Part shown: in pieces, positions 24,701 to 36,300 of the stretch
How the letters are laid out: every line of letters starts with the position of its first letter
Position numbering within the stretch: position 1 is the stretch's first letter
DNA from: Sclerurus mexicanus
Lineage: Eukaryota > Chordata > Aves > Passeriformes > Furnariidae
NCBI GenBank assembly: GCA_013396755.1
Contig: VWZF01004021.1
Coordinates: forward strand, 1,700,630 to 1,764,629
Length of the DNA stretch: 64,000 bases
Direction: 5' to 3'
Notes under the pieces: model-generated
The model's database searches: none
The model's input: only the letters and a program-made list of their open reading frames with translations
What the model was told of the DNA's origin: nothing
Translations under genes and position numbers: made by a program

Positions 24701-27700
24701 CAGGCATCAGAAAGGGAAGGCTCACTGCTAAAAACATGGACCATCTCTGTTCTGAGGGTGTTCTCAGCCAACACCTCTGGAAAAGAAAACATACATCAGA
24801 AGGGGAGTTTTCCTGTAGCTTTGAATGGGGGTGAAACCAAACTTTCACCAAAGGCACAGGGCATGTGAGTTTTAAGGGGCTTCAGGTCAGTGCAAAGTTT
24901 CTCCATGCGGCAGCCACCTTCGCAGCTGTGCCATCTGCACCGGCTCATCCAGACCTGGACTTGGGTTTGTCTTCTGACAGACCATACAGAGTATTTCCAG
25001 AAAGTGATGGACAGGCTGAATCACAGGAGGAGAGGTGCAGGGACACCTCTGAAAAGCAGCAAGCCCCACGCTTGCACCAGAAGCAGTGAAGGACACTCTG
25101 GACTTGCTAGATTCTGCAGGCTGAGCAGGAGGAGATGCAGGGTTTGCTTCTCAGGTGAACTGGCTCTTTTCTCAGGCTGACATGCGTTGCTGTGACATCA
25201 CATGATGGTTTTCTGCTTCGGTGTTGGACGATGGACAGCAGAGAAGATGTTCCCAAGGCAGCCCCACAGTCGTCTGCAGTCTCTGACTGGCACAGGGTTG
25301 GGTGGCAGCGTTTTTGGGCATCCTGAGCTAACCTAGCCCTGCTTTTGGGAATGCTGGTCTGACAAATATAAGGGAATGTGCCTAAGAGATGCTGCGGGAG
25401 CTTATACCCTGAGTGAGGAGTTGTCTGGGTGGGCTGCAGGAAGAGGTTGAGAGGGATGGAGAAGGGACTGAAACACCAGAGCTTACACCTCCAGTGAGAT
25501 TTGTCCTTTTGCTGCCCAGGGCTTGGTGGCTGGAGCCTTCAACCCTGCTATCTGAGGGTCCCTGTATCAAAACCCTCCCCAGTGTGTCCACACCTCCAAA
25601 GGCTGTGATGAGCAGCCCTGGGTCAGTCTGTGCCCCTCGGCACCCTGTGCCCTCACACATCTGATCTGCAGGGATGGTGGGGCTGCACCTCTGCCTTTAA
25701 ACACGCTGTCTCCACAGCCACAAGAATTTGGCTCTGGTCCTTTCATCCCAACCTGGTGTGGGGACTGCACCTGCCTTGACTGCCCCTTGAGAAAGACTCC
25801 CAGCAACATCTATTTCCCATCAGCTGTTCTCATCCTGACACATCCCAACTTTCTGTGATGGGGCAAAACACGGAGGGGTGGGGGAGGCTGAACACTTCAG
25901 GCAGAACGAGTTAAACTGTTAAACCTCCCTTCTGTTTTCTGCTGCTTTCCCTCATTCCAGGAGACAGATACACTCACAATTACTGGTAGATGTACCATGA
26001 ATCTTGATGGGTTTTGACTAGACTGAGGGCTCAGTTTAACTGTCTGTTAGCCTCTACCAGAGCTCTGCTGAGGGATCATGGCCAAAACCTCCCTAAACTG
26101 CACCACGTCCCACCTACTGCTTCTTTGCTCAACATCATTTGTGTCACGTTTCTGCTGTATGAAAACATACGAGAGCTTTTGAGGAGGGCAGAAAGCTTTG
26201 ACAACACATTTTAGATGATCACTGCAGCAACAAAAAGCTCGGTTGCAGGAATTCAGCTCCTCTGTGCCTTGTCCGGAGCCTCCCGGATCAATTTGTTCTC
26301 AGAATATTAATTTCAGTTTGTTCTCAGTGCTGAGTTAAGACAGCGTGAGGGCAGCTGGAAAGGCAGCGATGGCAGCGGGTCTGCCCTGCCCCACAAACAC
26401 CCCCGGCGATGGGACATGATGGGACAGTTCTGTCCCGGCAGCTGCTGCAAACCCCAGGCAGCCCTCAGGCTTGAATAGCATCGCTCCACATCTGCGTGGC
26501 TATCAGGCTGGGAAAGCAACTCCTCCTACACATGGCGCTCCAGCTTCCCCGACTTTCTGTCTGGAAGTGAAATGTTGCATTAATGAGATTTATTTTATAC
26601 CCTCTGGTCACCATCTGCTTTCGGGCAAATGCCTGGAGTGGGATGGGAAGAGTTAGTGTTCCTCCACACCATCGGTTTGCTATTGAAGGGTCAAAGCAAA
26701 CAAGGTGAAGCTGCTAGGAGCTGATTCAGGCAGGGATGCTCTGCAAGCATTTTTCTGTTCAGGTCACCCACCGTCAACTGATTTGGGCTTCAAAGAAGTG
26801 GGTCTGATGTTCCCTGAGCTCAGCATTGCTCACGGTATGCTGGTCTAGCTCTGGAGGAAGCCTAAGGAATCTTGGATCTCCATTCCTCCTTCACAAGCTC
26901 TCGCTGAGTCTGGCGAGCTGATTCTGTGTGGGAAGTCCAGGGTATCTCCTTGTTTGTGCTGGTTGGACGGGCAAGATTTGTCCCCAAGGGCATTACAGAG
27001 TGCCAGAGGTGGTACACAACCTGGCAGGACTTGGATCCTGCTGTTAAGCAAGTGGAAAATGTTCCATGAGGGAGCACAAATGCAGGATCAGAGCAGTCCT
27101 TGGTGTCCTGGGAGTGTGGCTATTCTTGGGACCCTTTTTCCCCCTCTTAGGTGGCAGAGTGGCTTGGTGAAGTCTTCTTGGCTAATTCTGGTCCTTATCC
27201 AGCCACTTGTGCTGGTTGGATGGTGCTTTCTTGGGGAAAACTTAAGATATCCAAAACAGGACAGAAAAACCCCCAAATCCACCCATATGCAAAACATAAA
27301 AAACCCCTTCCTTTCAAGCCAGTCGTGTCAAAAATCCCTGTACCTGCCTCACCTTGGTTAGCTACTACATCACTTTGGGATTTCATGGCAGCATTGGTCC
27401 CAGCTGGCAGGGAGACTGGGAGGAAAACATTTTCTTACATGCTGGGTAATCCCATCAGATGAAGGGGATTGCTCTGGTACAACACAGGCAAGGAAAAATC
27501 TCTCTGGTTGGGGTAACTCTTCTTGCACAAACACCATGAACCAAACTCTGCTCACGTTTATTCTGCATGCCCAGAATAACTTCAGTAAATAGTTCTGAAT
27601 TTTATATCAGATAGTTTGGAGGAGGATTTGTCACTATTTTCACTTGAACTAATGGTTATCATTTTATTGCTACCTGATGGAAACATTTGAGGAAAAAAAA

Positions 27701-28963
27701 ATTCTGCCAAAAAATGATAGCTGGGATTTTGNTACAGCAAATGACTATTCCCAGGAATTGGCATGCCAGGGCATGAGGGAAACAAAGAACAAAGAAGGAA
27801 CTTGCAGTATAAGGTAAAGCAGTTCAGCTGACAGCGAAACAGAAAGCAGTAAATGAAGGAAAACTTACATAATCATCTCTTCCACGCAAAACGGGTACCT
27901 CGGTTTTATTTCCAGCTTCCGCACGTTGGAGAATCTTATTTTAGGACCTTTTCTTGAACATTTGCACTTTACGCCTACAAGAGAAAACATTTTCTCAGGC
28001 GCCTGCAAAGCCTCCTGCATACCAAGCGTCCCTTCCCTCCAGCCTCTGTGCATCCAGGAAAACTTCACTTTGCTCTTTCAAGCCTTGCTGTGAAAAGCTG
28101 AATTTTGTAAAGCTGTTGATCTTAAAAAGAGATTAAATACTTTTTCTTTGGTGTATCCCAGGAAAAGGTAGTGACTCTCTGGGAGATATGTTTTAGAGCA
28201 TTATATATGTTGTGAGGTTTTGTAAATATCGGATTTTTTTTTTTTACAGTGCACCTGCTGTGATTAAATGTAATTGTAGTTAACAAAAGGAAATGAAAGA
28301 GTCAGAACTCGCTTTAAACTGAGCAAGCAAGCGCACATTTTGCCTACTTTCTCATTCACTCACGTCTCACTTGGACTTTGCAGGACTTCCAGTCATTTCT
28401 CCTCACATGGGTGCTGTGGTGCAGTCATAGCCAGACAAAAGCTGAGCCTTTTTTAACCATCAGTTTTTGTGCACAGCAGAAGATGCAGATTGTGCCACCA
28501 CCTCATATCTGGCTCCGCTCTATTTTCTCTGAAAACCACCCTTTGAGCGTTCGTTAAAGCAACCCTAAATTGATCTTGTTTCCTGAAGCATTCCACATGC
28601 CAAAGCCTCCTAACAGGAGATATTTGAGCTCTATCCCAGGATAACAGAGAACATGGCATGACTTGGCACACTGAGTGCTCTTCACCTTGCACTGAAGACG
28701 CGAATGATGACACAACTCTGTCCCGTGTATTTTACCTCTACTTCACCTTTAAAGAACTCGCGATTCCCTTACAGATTCTATACATCGCACCTTCCCAGCG
28801 TGCAGGGGACAGCTCAGCCCAACCCGGGGTTATCAAGAGGCAAACACAAATTACTGGAAAAGAGGTTTACATGGGAACAGGCAGAATAAACCACTTTACC
28901 TTCTGCGCTGGCCAAGCACATCGCGATGAAGAGCAGAAGCAAAGCTGCTGTCAGGAGCTTCAT
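21709..28963 (-). CDS. CXCL14: CXCL14 chemokine, complete, four coding exons
   Basis: The coding sequence is the minus-strand join of 28900-28963, 27869-27974, 23250-23360 and 21709-21724: 297 bases including the TAA stop, 98 residues. Residues 1 to about 22 form a signal peptide (MKLLTAALLLL, then CLASAEG). The mature chain starts with the CXC motif (Cys25, Cys27), pairing with Cys51 and Cys71 as in CXC chemokines, without an ELR motif. KCKCSRKGPKIRFS, KPRYPFC, KWYRVW and the C-terminal VYEE identify CXCL14, a secreted, constitutively expressed epithelial chemokine that attracts monocyte and dendritic lineages. All introns obey GT-AG, with phases 1, 2 and 2. The loop before Cys71 is one residue shorter than in human and lacks the VSRYR segment. 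It is clearly intact. Exact signal cleavage is inferred. Confidence 0.97.
21725..23249 (-). other. CXCL14: CXCL14 intron 3
   Basis: A 1,525-base GT-AG intron. It holds a poly-A/purine run at about 22287-22318 and a cluster of TAATTA motifs, listed separately. Plus-strand frames inside it, up to 136 codons, have no recognisable content. Confidence 0.9.
22660..22684. promoter_or_regulatory. TAATTA homeodomain-type motif cluster
   Basis: TAATTA occurs at 22660-22665 and three more times in overlap across 22671-22684 (TAATTAATTAATTA), inside CXCL14 intron 3. TAATTA is the core of paired and Antennapedia-class homeodomain dimer or monomer sites. It may be an intronic enhancer core or just a TTAA microsatellite. 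Confidence 0.35.
23250..23360 (-). CDS. CXCL14: CXCL14 coding exon 3 (Cys71 and C-terminal helix)
   Basis: The acceptor is ccctgcag before 23360 and the donor is gtaagt at 23249. It codes for the rest of Ile57 through most of Arg94: the strand 2-3 loop, Cys71 and the amphipathic helix with KWYRVWKEK. It ends in phase 2. Confidence 0.96.
23361..27868 (-). other. CXCL14: CXCL14 intron 2
   Basis: A 4,508-base GT-AG intron, the largest in the gene. No transposon and no convincing internal exon was found. The sequence contains one ambiguous base at 27732. Confidence 0.9.
27732..27732. other. Single ambiguous base (N)
   Basis: An isolated N within CXCL14 intron 2, not affecting coding sequence. 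A second one lies at 48611 in intergenic sequence. Confidence 1.
27869..27974 (-). CDS. CXCL14: CXCL14 coding exon 2 (CXC motif)
   Basis: The acceptor is ttgtag before 27974 and the donor is gtaagt at 27868. It codes for residues 22-56, including both cysteines of the CXC motif, the basic N-loop and Cys51, and ends in phase 2 within Ile57. Confidence 0.96.
27975..28899 (-). other. CXCL14: CXCL14 intron 1
   Basis: A 925-base GT-AG intron between the signal-peptide exon and the CXC exon. It is AT-rich and unique, with a poly-T run near 28229-28240. No other feature was seen. Confidence 0.9.
28900..28963 (-). CDS. CXCL14: CXCL14 coding exon 1 (signal peptide)
   Basis: The ATG at 28961-28963 opens the signal peptide, and the exon ends GCAGAAG before a gtaaag donor at 28899. 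It codes for 21 residues plus the first base of Gly22 (phase 1). This ATG gives a standard-length hydrophobic leader. Long human isoforms start further upstream, but there is no need for that here. Confidence 0.95.
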
Positions 28964-29125
28964 GGTGAGACAGCACCTACCCAAGGAGACGCCGGGGGGA
29001 TTGATGTGTTTTCTCGCCTGGGGTTCGTCCCCTCGATCCCGCTGTCCCGGGGCTGTGTCACCAAGAAGGGGACAGCGGAGCGGCTCCCGGCGGAGCGGCT
29101 GCCGGCGCTGCCTGCGCTGCCTGCG
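28964..29125 (-). other. CXCL14: CXCL14 5'UTR (inferred)
   Basis: The segment lies between the presumed start site, about 30 bases below the TTTAAA box, and the ATG. It is GC-rich and contains short tandem units: gcggagcggct at 29075-29085 and 29090-29100, and gcgctgcct at 29105-29113 and 29114-29122. No transcript supports the exact 5' end. Confidence 0.55.
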
Positions 29126-30360
29126 CTCTGCCGCTGCCTTCCCTTCTCCTCCTTTAAAGCGGCTCCCGCTGCCCTCGCTCCCGGCTCATTAATATGCAGA
29201 GCAACTCCACGGCTCCCTCCGCTTCCTCAGCCCCGGCGGGGAGGGAGGGGACCGGCACCCCGGGGGGGAACATCCCCCATCCCCGCCCCGAGCATCCCTG
29301 GGGGAGCGCAGGCGATGGGGCGGCTGCTCCTGCCTCTGCCCAGCAGAGACCTTCCCCATCAGAAGGAGGTTTGCTGGGGGGGTTATGTGTGTATTTGGAT
29401 GAATGGGGCTGCTGGGTGGAAAATCACCCGCTTGCGAGCGCTCCAGGGATGCCCGCGCTCCGCAGAAATTCCCATGTACCTTGGAAAAAAGATTTGGAGA
29501 AGTGTCGCCCGGGAAGGGGCATCACCTTTTTCACCTATCGGTTTAAATATTAATTTTCTAGATTTAACGGGCTTCTAAATCTAAATGAAAGGTTAGTGAA
29601 TTAAATGGGAAAAAAAGCGTTGTTAGGTGGGTTTGGCATGTGAAATGCTTCAGGAAGTAAGATCAGTTTAGGGTTACTTTAATGAACACTCCAACACTGT
29701 TCTGCTCCATGAAGAACAGGGTGGCAACGCGCAGGAACTTCATGGATATAAATCCACGTCCCCTCTGCCTTGCAGAGTCTGGTTTCAGAACCAGCTAAAA
29801 GAGCATCTTTAAATCCAGACTCCAGATTTCTGTCTAACACAAACGGATGAAGATCAGAGCCGGGACTAATCTCCTTCGTAGCCCCGTGTTCCGAAGGGGC
29901 TGCAGACAAAGCCCCGTGCCGCTCCCGGTCCATCCCAGCCCCTGTCCCCTCTCGGAGCGAGCCACCCTGCCAAGCTCCGGCAGCGCTGGGGAAGGACGCG
30001 CCACGCACTCCCGGCTCCACTTGCATTTTAAGTTTCCCACATGGCTCGGATCCTGGCGGCTCCCATTGGCAGCGGCCATCCCGCCGCGTTCCCGGCCCGG
30101 CTGTTGGCAGGCTGCGAGCACAGCGCTACCACACACAGCCCGCACGTCGCAGCTGCCTCGTCCCGGCCCTGCGGCTCATGCGAGACGTGCCGGCACGCCG
30201 GGAACAGCCGGGGATGGGCGGCACGCTCCGGGGGGACTGGCTGACGTGGCAGGGAGTTTTTGGGGTGAAAGACGTGGGTTTGGGCAAGCTTGTGAAGGTG
30301 CTGCCGGGTGAAACGGGGCGGAGGGGGGAAGGTGCGATAGTTTTTGTGCTGTGGGTGTTT
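28990..30360. promoter_or_regulatory. CpG-rich region at the CXCL14 5' end, two blocks
   Basis: CpG-dense sequence covers about 28990-29510 and again about 29860-30360, separated by a roughly 350-base AT-rich stretch. The first block contains CXCL14 exon 1 and its promoter. The second starts some 740 bases above the presumed start site and could be an upstream CpG shore or a separate, possibly divergent, promoter. Open frames of up to 306 codons in these blocks reflect the lack of AT-rich stop codons. Confidence 0.6.
29126..29300 (-). promoter_or_regulatory. CXCL14: CXCL14 core promoter
   Basis: A TTTAAA box lies at 29153-29158, about 190 bases above the ATG. A TGCATATTAAT element resembling an octamer/POU site sits 30-40 bases above it at 29188-29198 (minus strand). 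A GC box, CCCCGCCCC on the plus strand, lies at 29281-29289. Together they describe a TATA-like, CpG-island promoter. No consensus AP-1 site was noticed close by, although the chicken gene was described as Jun-suppressed. The start site is inferred from box spacing. Confidence 0.5.
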
Positions 30361-33300
30361 TTGCCGTGAACCGGCTCCTGAGGTTGTCATTGCGCTGCTG
30401 GGGATGGTTCGTGGGCTTGTGGTGGTGGTTCACGACAGGGCTGTTTTATTAAATGCCAGCAGGACTAAAGAGGGAGGTTTGTTGCAGAGCCTGGGATAAA
30501 AACAGGTACCTGAGGTGTGGCAGGTCTCAATTCAAACCTTTCAAATAAATTCCGGTTTCTTATACAAGGATTTAAAAACCAAACCTTCGGGAGAGTACAA
30601 AAGGCTTGTTTCAGAGTCGCTCTCCACTGCTGGTGAGGATGTTTGCTGGGCACAGGGGAGACTTGGCTTAAATTCATCCTCATCCAGAGCTCTAATCCTG
30701 CCCTGCTGCATCTTCTGGTAATTCCCTCCTTGCAGCCTCCTCTCCACTGTGCGCAGGAACAGCCTCGGGAAGAGCTCTGTAGGAAGGCAAAGACTTTTCC
30801 CGTCCCACTTTGCTAATAAGAATTTGGGTGCAGCTTTAGCTGACAGCAATTTGAACTTTCCCCAAAGCAGGAAAATCATGTACAGGCTGGAGAAAAAATT
30901 GAAGGAAATTCTTGTGCTTTCCAAAAGTGAATCCTGTCTTCTTATACGACTTTTGCTCGTTTTGAAAGAGCCAAGTTTATTAGGTGCCCAGTAAGCAAAG
31001 TGCTGCTTTAGTTCCAATTTTCGTGTAGACATGGAAGTATTTGAGGGGTGTGCACACACACAGGGACTCCCACTGTGCACCCGAGCCGTTCAGTGTCTTT
31101 ATGCCAAGTGCTGGCTTTGACAGTAATTATTTCTGAGAGCTCAAAGGTGCCTCTTGCCTCGTGTGACAGATTTTGGTGGCCGTGTACAGCTGTCTCTGAC
31201 ACCTGTTCTTCCTTAAAATGACAGTCACAGAAGAGGAAGAAGTTTTAGCAAAAGATCTGATGGAAAATAAACTTATGTGGAATTCACCACAGTCTGCCCC
31301 AAAAGAAACCCTGATAATTCAGATATATTTTCTTTGTGCAAGCACGTGCTGAACCAGAATCCACTGGTGCTCCTGTGCCTGTGGTATCTCCAGCAGATCT
31401 GCTGAGCCCCAGCAAATGTGTTTTGGCAGCAGCCGGGGCTGGGAAGGGCTGGCCAGGTGAATGCTGGGCAGGCATCGGTTGAAGCATCCATTTCATCCCT
31501 CACAAAGCCACCCAGCTGCAGAGTAATTGATCAAGGCCTGAGCTTTGACCCCTGCAAAAGGAGTGTTTCAGGGCACACGTAGTCACCAAGGTCCTGCTGT
31601 CGTCCTTGGCTGTGCAGATGGGACGTGGTCGGAGAGCCGTGCTGTCCCCGAGGGAGCACTCGCTGTACCTGTGCACCGAGCGTGTCACCTGCTCTGTCTG
31701 CCTCATTAGGGGGGCATTGTTGCTGCTGAAAGGGCTCTCATTTCATCTCATCTCATTCTCTGCTCTTTTCAGGGCTCTGCCCCAGCAGATGGAGGCTGAA
31801 GCCTGGCTTTGCCTCTGAGGGTAAAACCCAGTGGGACCAGGGGTGATTTGCCACCCTGAGAGGATGGTTTGCAACATGGAGAATGTGGATGAGTTGTTCT
31901 CTCCCTCTAAAATAGGAAAGAAGAGTTTTAGCAATGGGAGTACCATTTGAAGCAAAATTGTCGCACTTTTTGGCCACCTAGAAGCAGAAATGTTTCAAGT
32001 TGAGCACATGTCCATGAGCTGGAGCAAAAAATTGGTGCTTTAAGACATGGGACAACCCTGAAATTCATGCTGCCCTTTGAAGGGGGAGCTACTGGAATGG
32101 GGCAGTTCACCCCCAAAATAAATAGTGTTGGTGGGAAAATGGGAGGGCTCCAGTTGAGCCTGCCAGGGCAAGGACACTCGTGTCTTTATGCTCTAACAAG
32201 ATTTGGATGGGGTCCAAGCCTTGCCCTGCCCTCAGGTGAGGCTTTTCCTCCTGCTGTGAATGTGCTCAACCTCCTAAGCCAGCACACAGCGTCCCTCAGG
32301 TGCTCATCTGCATCCCGGGGACCAGAAGCCAGACTGTTACAGTTATCACCATTATTAGAAATATGTCAGTGTTCAGCAGGGTTTGCCTATGCTCATTATT
32401 TCCAGTACAGGGTGATCTATGGTTGGATTACTTGCCCTTCAAAATGTCATAGTGTTTCATAGAAAGAAGATGAAGGTGCTCGTCATTTTGAGAAATCTTT
32501 GCAAAATGGCCATGAAACTGAAGCTACTTATTGCTGTTGAGGCAAAACGATGTGAATGGCTCATCTGAGTTTAATATTTAAGAATATCCCCATCAGTCCA
32601 TCAAGGAGAAGATTAAACATTTGAAGTGACATGACAAAATCCCTGCATATTATGTCAGGAATTTGGGAAAGGAATTAGACTTAAATCCTCCCTAGAAACT
32701 TCAGCATTAAGGTGGAGGTGCACAGATGTGATGCGTGTTGTATGTAGCTTTTTTCCCTGGGTGCTGCACTTCCTTTCCTATGCCCCTTTGGCGTGTAACC
32801 CTTCTGCATGGGCCCTCAGCCCTTGCAGCAGAGGCAATATAAAACTCTATCCCAAGCTTAAAGGGAGGGGAGAATTGCCTCAGATTTTGGGAGGCTGTCG
32901 CAAGCCTCCTCCCGCCGTGCTGGGCTTAGTCAGTGGAGGATGTGCTGCAGCCTGTGGTCAAGCCTGTGTTTGCACCTCTAGCTCTAAATGACCTTTTTCT
33001 TTCCTCAATAGCCCTGAACAGTAGTTGTGTCATCCTTGCATGTATTTGTCTATCATAAGTTGAAAGTCAAAGCTTTGGATTTCATCTTTGGTCTCTGGAA
33101 ACATGAAACATATTTCAGGGAAAACAGCTGTGTTCCCTTCTGTGGAGTTTCACAACAGATGAATTCTGCAAAATAAGGCTTGTATTGTTGTTGCAGTCAC
33201 TGTTTTCTTTTGATATTTTCTTTTTATTTTTATTTCCATAATGAAATTAAATTCTAGACAGTGCTTCTTCCCTTGGGAATGATTTTAAGGCAACTCTCTT

Positions 33301-36300
33301 CCTAGACCTAAATTATTCACCAAGGAGGATTTTTTGCTGAGATGAGAACGAGGAGGTCGGATCTGGGACTGTTGTCATGGCTTGGAGCTCTTTGAAGCTC
33401 TTCGTCATGAATCATTAAAAAGGGTTACAATAACATGGCAAAAGGGAGAACGGGCTCTTTGTGTAGGTGATTTGAGAGTCACCTTTAGATATTCACAAAA
33501 GGATTAATCCCAACTGTGGCTTTTTACATTGAGAAAATAATAAGTTGTGTTTAATTTCCTACTGACTCATTTCCTTGCATGCTACAACTTACCATTGGTT
33601 TTTATGTGCAAACACAGTTTTCACTTTATACAATTTTCTTAATAGGCATCTAAGATGTGAATGGCTGTAGGTGCTTATTTTGTGCTTAATCACACTATGA
33701 GTTGGATGGCTTTTTTTACCATCTACCCCAGTGCTTGCTGTATTGTAGAGGGAATAATGTGAAGGAAAGAAAGGCAATTTTTTGAATCTGACTCACTCAC
33801 TCCCAGTGCTGGCCAAAGCCTTGAGAAGTGTCCGTGGTGTTGGGTGGGATGCGAGCTGCTTGGGGCAAGGATGGGGATGGCATCAGCCCTGTCCTCATCA
33901 GTGTGTTCTCCCTTTCCCAGCTGTTTTTTAATTCTTGCTGTTAGAATGAGAGAACTGGGACAAGGTGCTGCTTTACTGCCCAGGTGTGCAGTTAGAACAT
34001 CACAACAGCTGGGTAGCACAAAGGCAATTGGATGGAAAATCTTCCTTTTTGTCCCAGGATTGGAAACACAGCGTGCTGTCCTGATTTGCTCATCACATCT
34101 CTCTTTGTGTGGGGGTGGTTTTGGGTAATCTGTGGGTGCTAGCTCTTCTGATGAAAGGCTTTGGGAGCAGAATAGGGTGTTACTGCATGTAATAAACTAC
34201 AGGCAGCCTCTCTCTGTGCTATTAATGCCACTTCTCTGAAAAGAAATGGCTCTGCTGCCAACCCATCCATATTTCAAAGCACAGGCAATGTGAAAACCCG
34301 AACCACAAGGTGTTTTATTTTTGCAAGGGAATAGGGACAAATGAGATCAGCACCTGAATAGTTTCTAATCTGATCACAGGTGAGCTCTTGTCAGGGTGGA
34401 GAGCTGTGACAGCAAGAGCCATAAACGTTCAGGCATGAGAAAACCCATTCCTGACACTTCTCCTTTTTGCAGCTTGGCAGAGCTAGGCATGATTTCCAAC
34501 CCCTCCAGGAATGGCAGGAACGTGCTACAGCACATCCACCTTCAGCGCTGGTCCCATGGGATGAGTCCCTCAGGAGAGCTGGAGAGCACGAGCCTGCTGA
34601 AGTGTCCACGTTGCAAAGGTTTTGTGGGTCTTAATACAAGGAAATCGAGATTTTGGGAGGGAGGGCTGCAATGCTTCGAACCATTTGTGTGAGGGGGCAG
34701 TTTACCATGAGTTACAGCTGCAGGAGCAGCGCCCATGTGCCCTGCTGGCACCCTGGAAGGGAGGTGCAATGCCTGGAGGCTGTGACAGCCACTGCAGCAG
34801 GGACAGCCCTGTGGTGGCAGGGACAGGTTTGCAGCTATTTGAGGTTTTACAAAGCCCTGGAAGGTGTGTCTTTTCTGTTGTCTTTTAGGAAGGCTTTTGA
34901 AGCAAAAAGATGAGGATGTAAAATGTTTGATACATTGCAGGGACAGAACTATGAACTGAGGCAGGTTTATGCTGCACCTCATGTCCATGACCCAGCTGGT
35001 GGCATCCAGGCAGGGATGTGCCCTGGGGACCCCAGACATGAGGGTATGTCTGGGAAGGGTTGACTGCCCCGCTGGGAAGAGATGATGGTTACCCTGATGT
35101 GTCCTATGGGTCTTCTCTCTGGTGGCTCCTGGTGTCTTTGTTTGGACTAGTGGCTTCATGTTTCCCCAATAATCCAAACCCCAGGAATCTGTGAGGGTGT
35201 GAATACAGCACTTGACAAAGTGTCTCCTCAGCAGCCTTCTAGAGGTTTCTTTCTGAGCTTGCTCCCAGGGGACTGTGAGCTGCTAACACAGTGTAACCAC
35301 AGCAACAAAACTGCCCAGCACCGAGAATTAAAGCCATTAGATAGAAATGGCCATAGTTTAGAGAGGTAAATCATCTCACCGCATCCCCTGTGATGACATG
35401 CAGGAGTGCCTGGGGTGCAAGGATGCGAGAGCCAGGACCAGGCACTGTGACACACCAAGCCTGGCTTGGGCACGAAGCCACGGCTTCTGTAGGTGCTCAC
35501 GGGGCTCTGCAGGGTTCCTGCCACCCTCTCAGTGCTCTCTGTAATGTGCAAAAATCCCTTGCAAGCTTAATGAAGCCCACTCTCCTGCAGGCAGGAAGGG
35601 TGCTCCCTATCTCTGTTCATTTTCTGCTGAGCTGTGTGTTAGTAATGATGGGAATTTTTCATCCGTTCATTTTTTTTGCTTCCCTTGGGTTAGAAAACAT
35701 ATGTAGTGTCTTAAAAAATAAATAAAATGAATGGCTTAACAATGCAGACTTTGAATATTTTATGGAAGATTAGCAGGCTGCAATCAATCAAAAAAGGATC
35801 TTTTTCTTCTGAGTAATAAATATGTTAATTATTTTATCTACTCAGATAAAAGCTTAATTACTGTAGCACTTGGTGATGGTTGTTTTGTGCAGTGTTCCTC
35901 AGAAAATCAGTTCATTCTTCAAGTGAACGAACCAGAATTTCTGCAAGCAAACCAAGTGACATTCCTGCTGGCACAGCCAAGCTGTGCATCTCTCCTGGAG
36001 TGGTATCACCAGTAAGGACTTGGTGGGAGCCTCATTGCTCTGAACCTCCTCAGCCTGGATTTACCCCCTTTTCTCAGGTTTCCCACCTGGCTGCAGGCTC
36101 ATGGGTGACTCCTCCTCGCCACCCATCTCTCCTTCTCGTGTGGTCTGGGTGGGCTGCAAGAAAGCTGGGCCAGGCTCCTCAGAGCCCAGTTTGCCAGGAA
36201 ATACTGTGATGTTCATCACTCCCTAGGAGCAGGGTGGTTTGGCCAAGCTTGCAGGTCATCACAGGGAGAGACCAGGAAGGGAACAACCCCCTGTAGCATC

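Noticed and set aside
28658..29578. 306-codon plus-strand ORF over CXCL14 exon 1
   Set aside because: It lies antisense to the signal-peptide exon and runs through CpG-rich promoter DNA where stops are rare. No domain is recognisable.
34542..35177. 211-codon minus-strand ORF
   Set aside because: No recognisable domain; composition like surrounding intergenic DNA.
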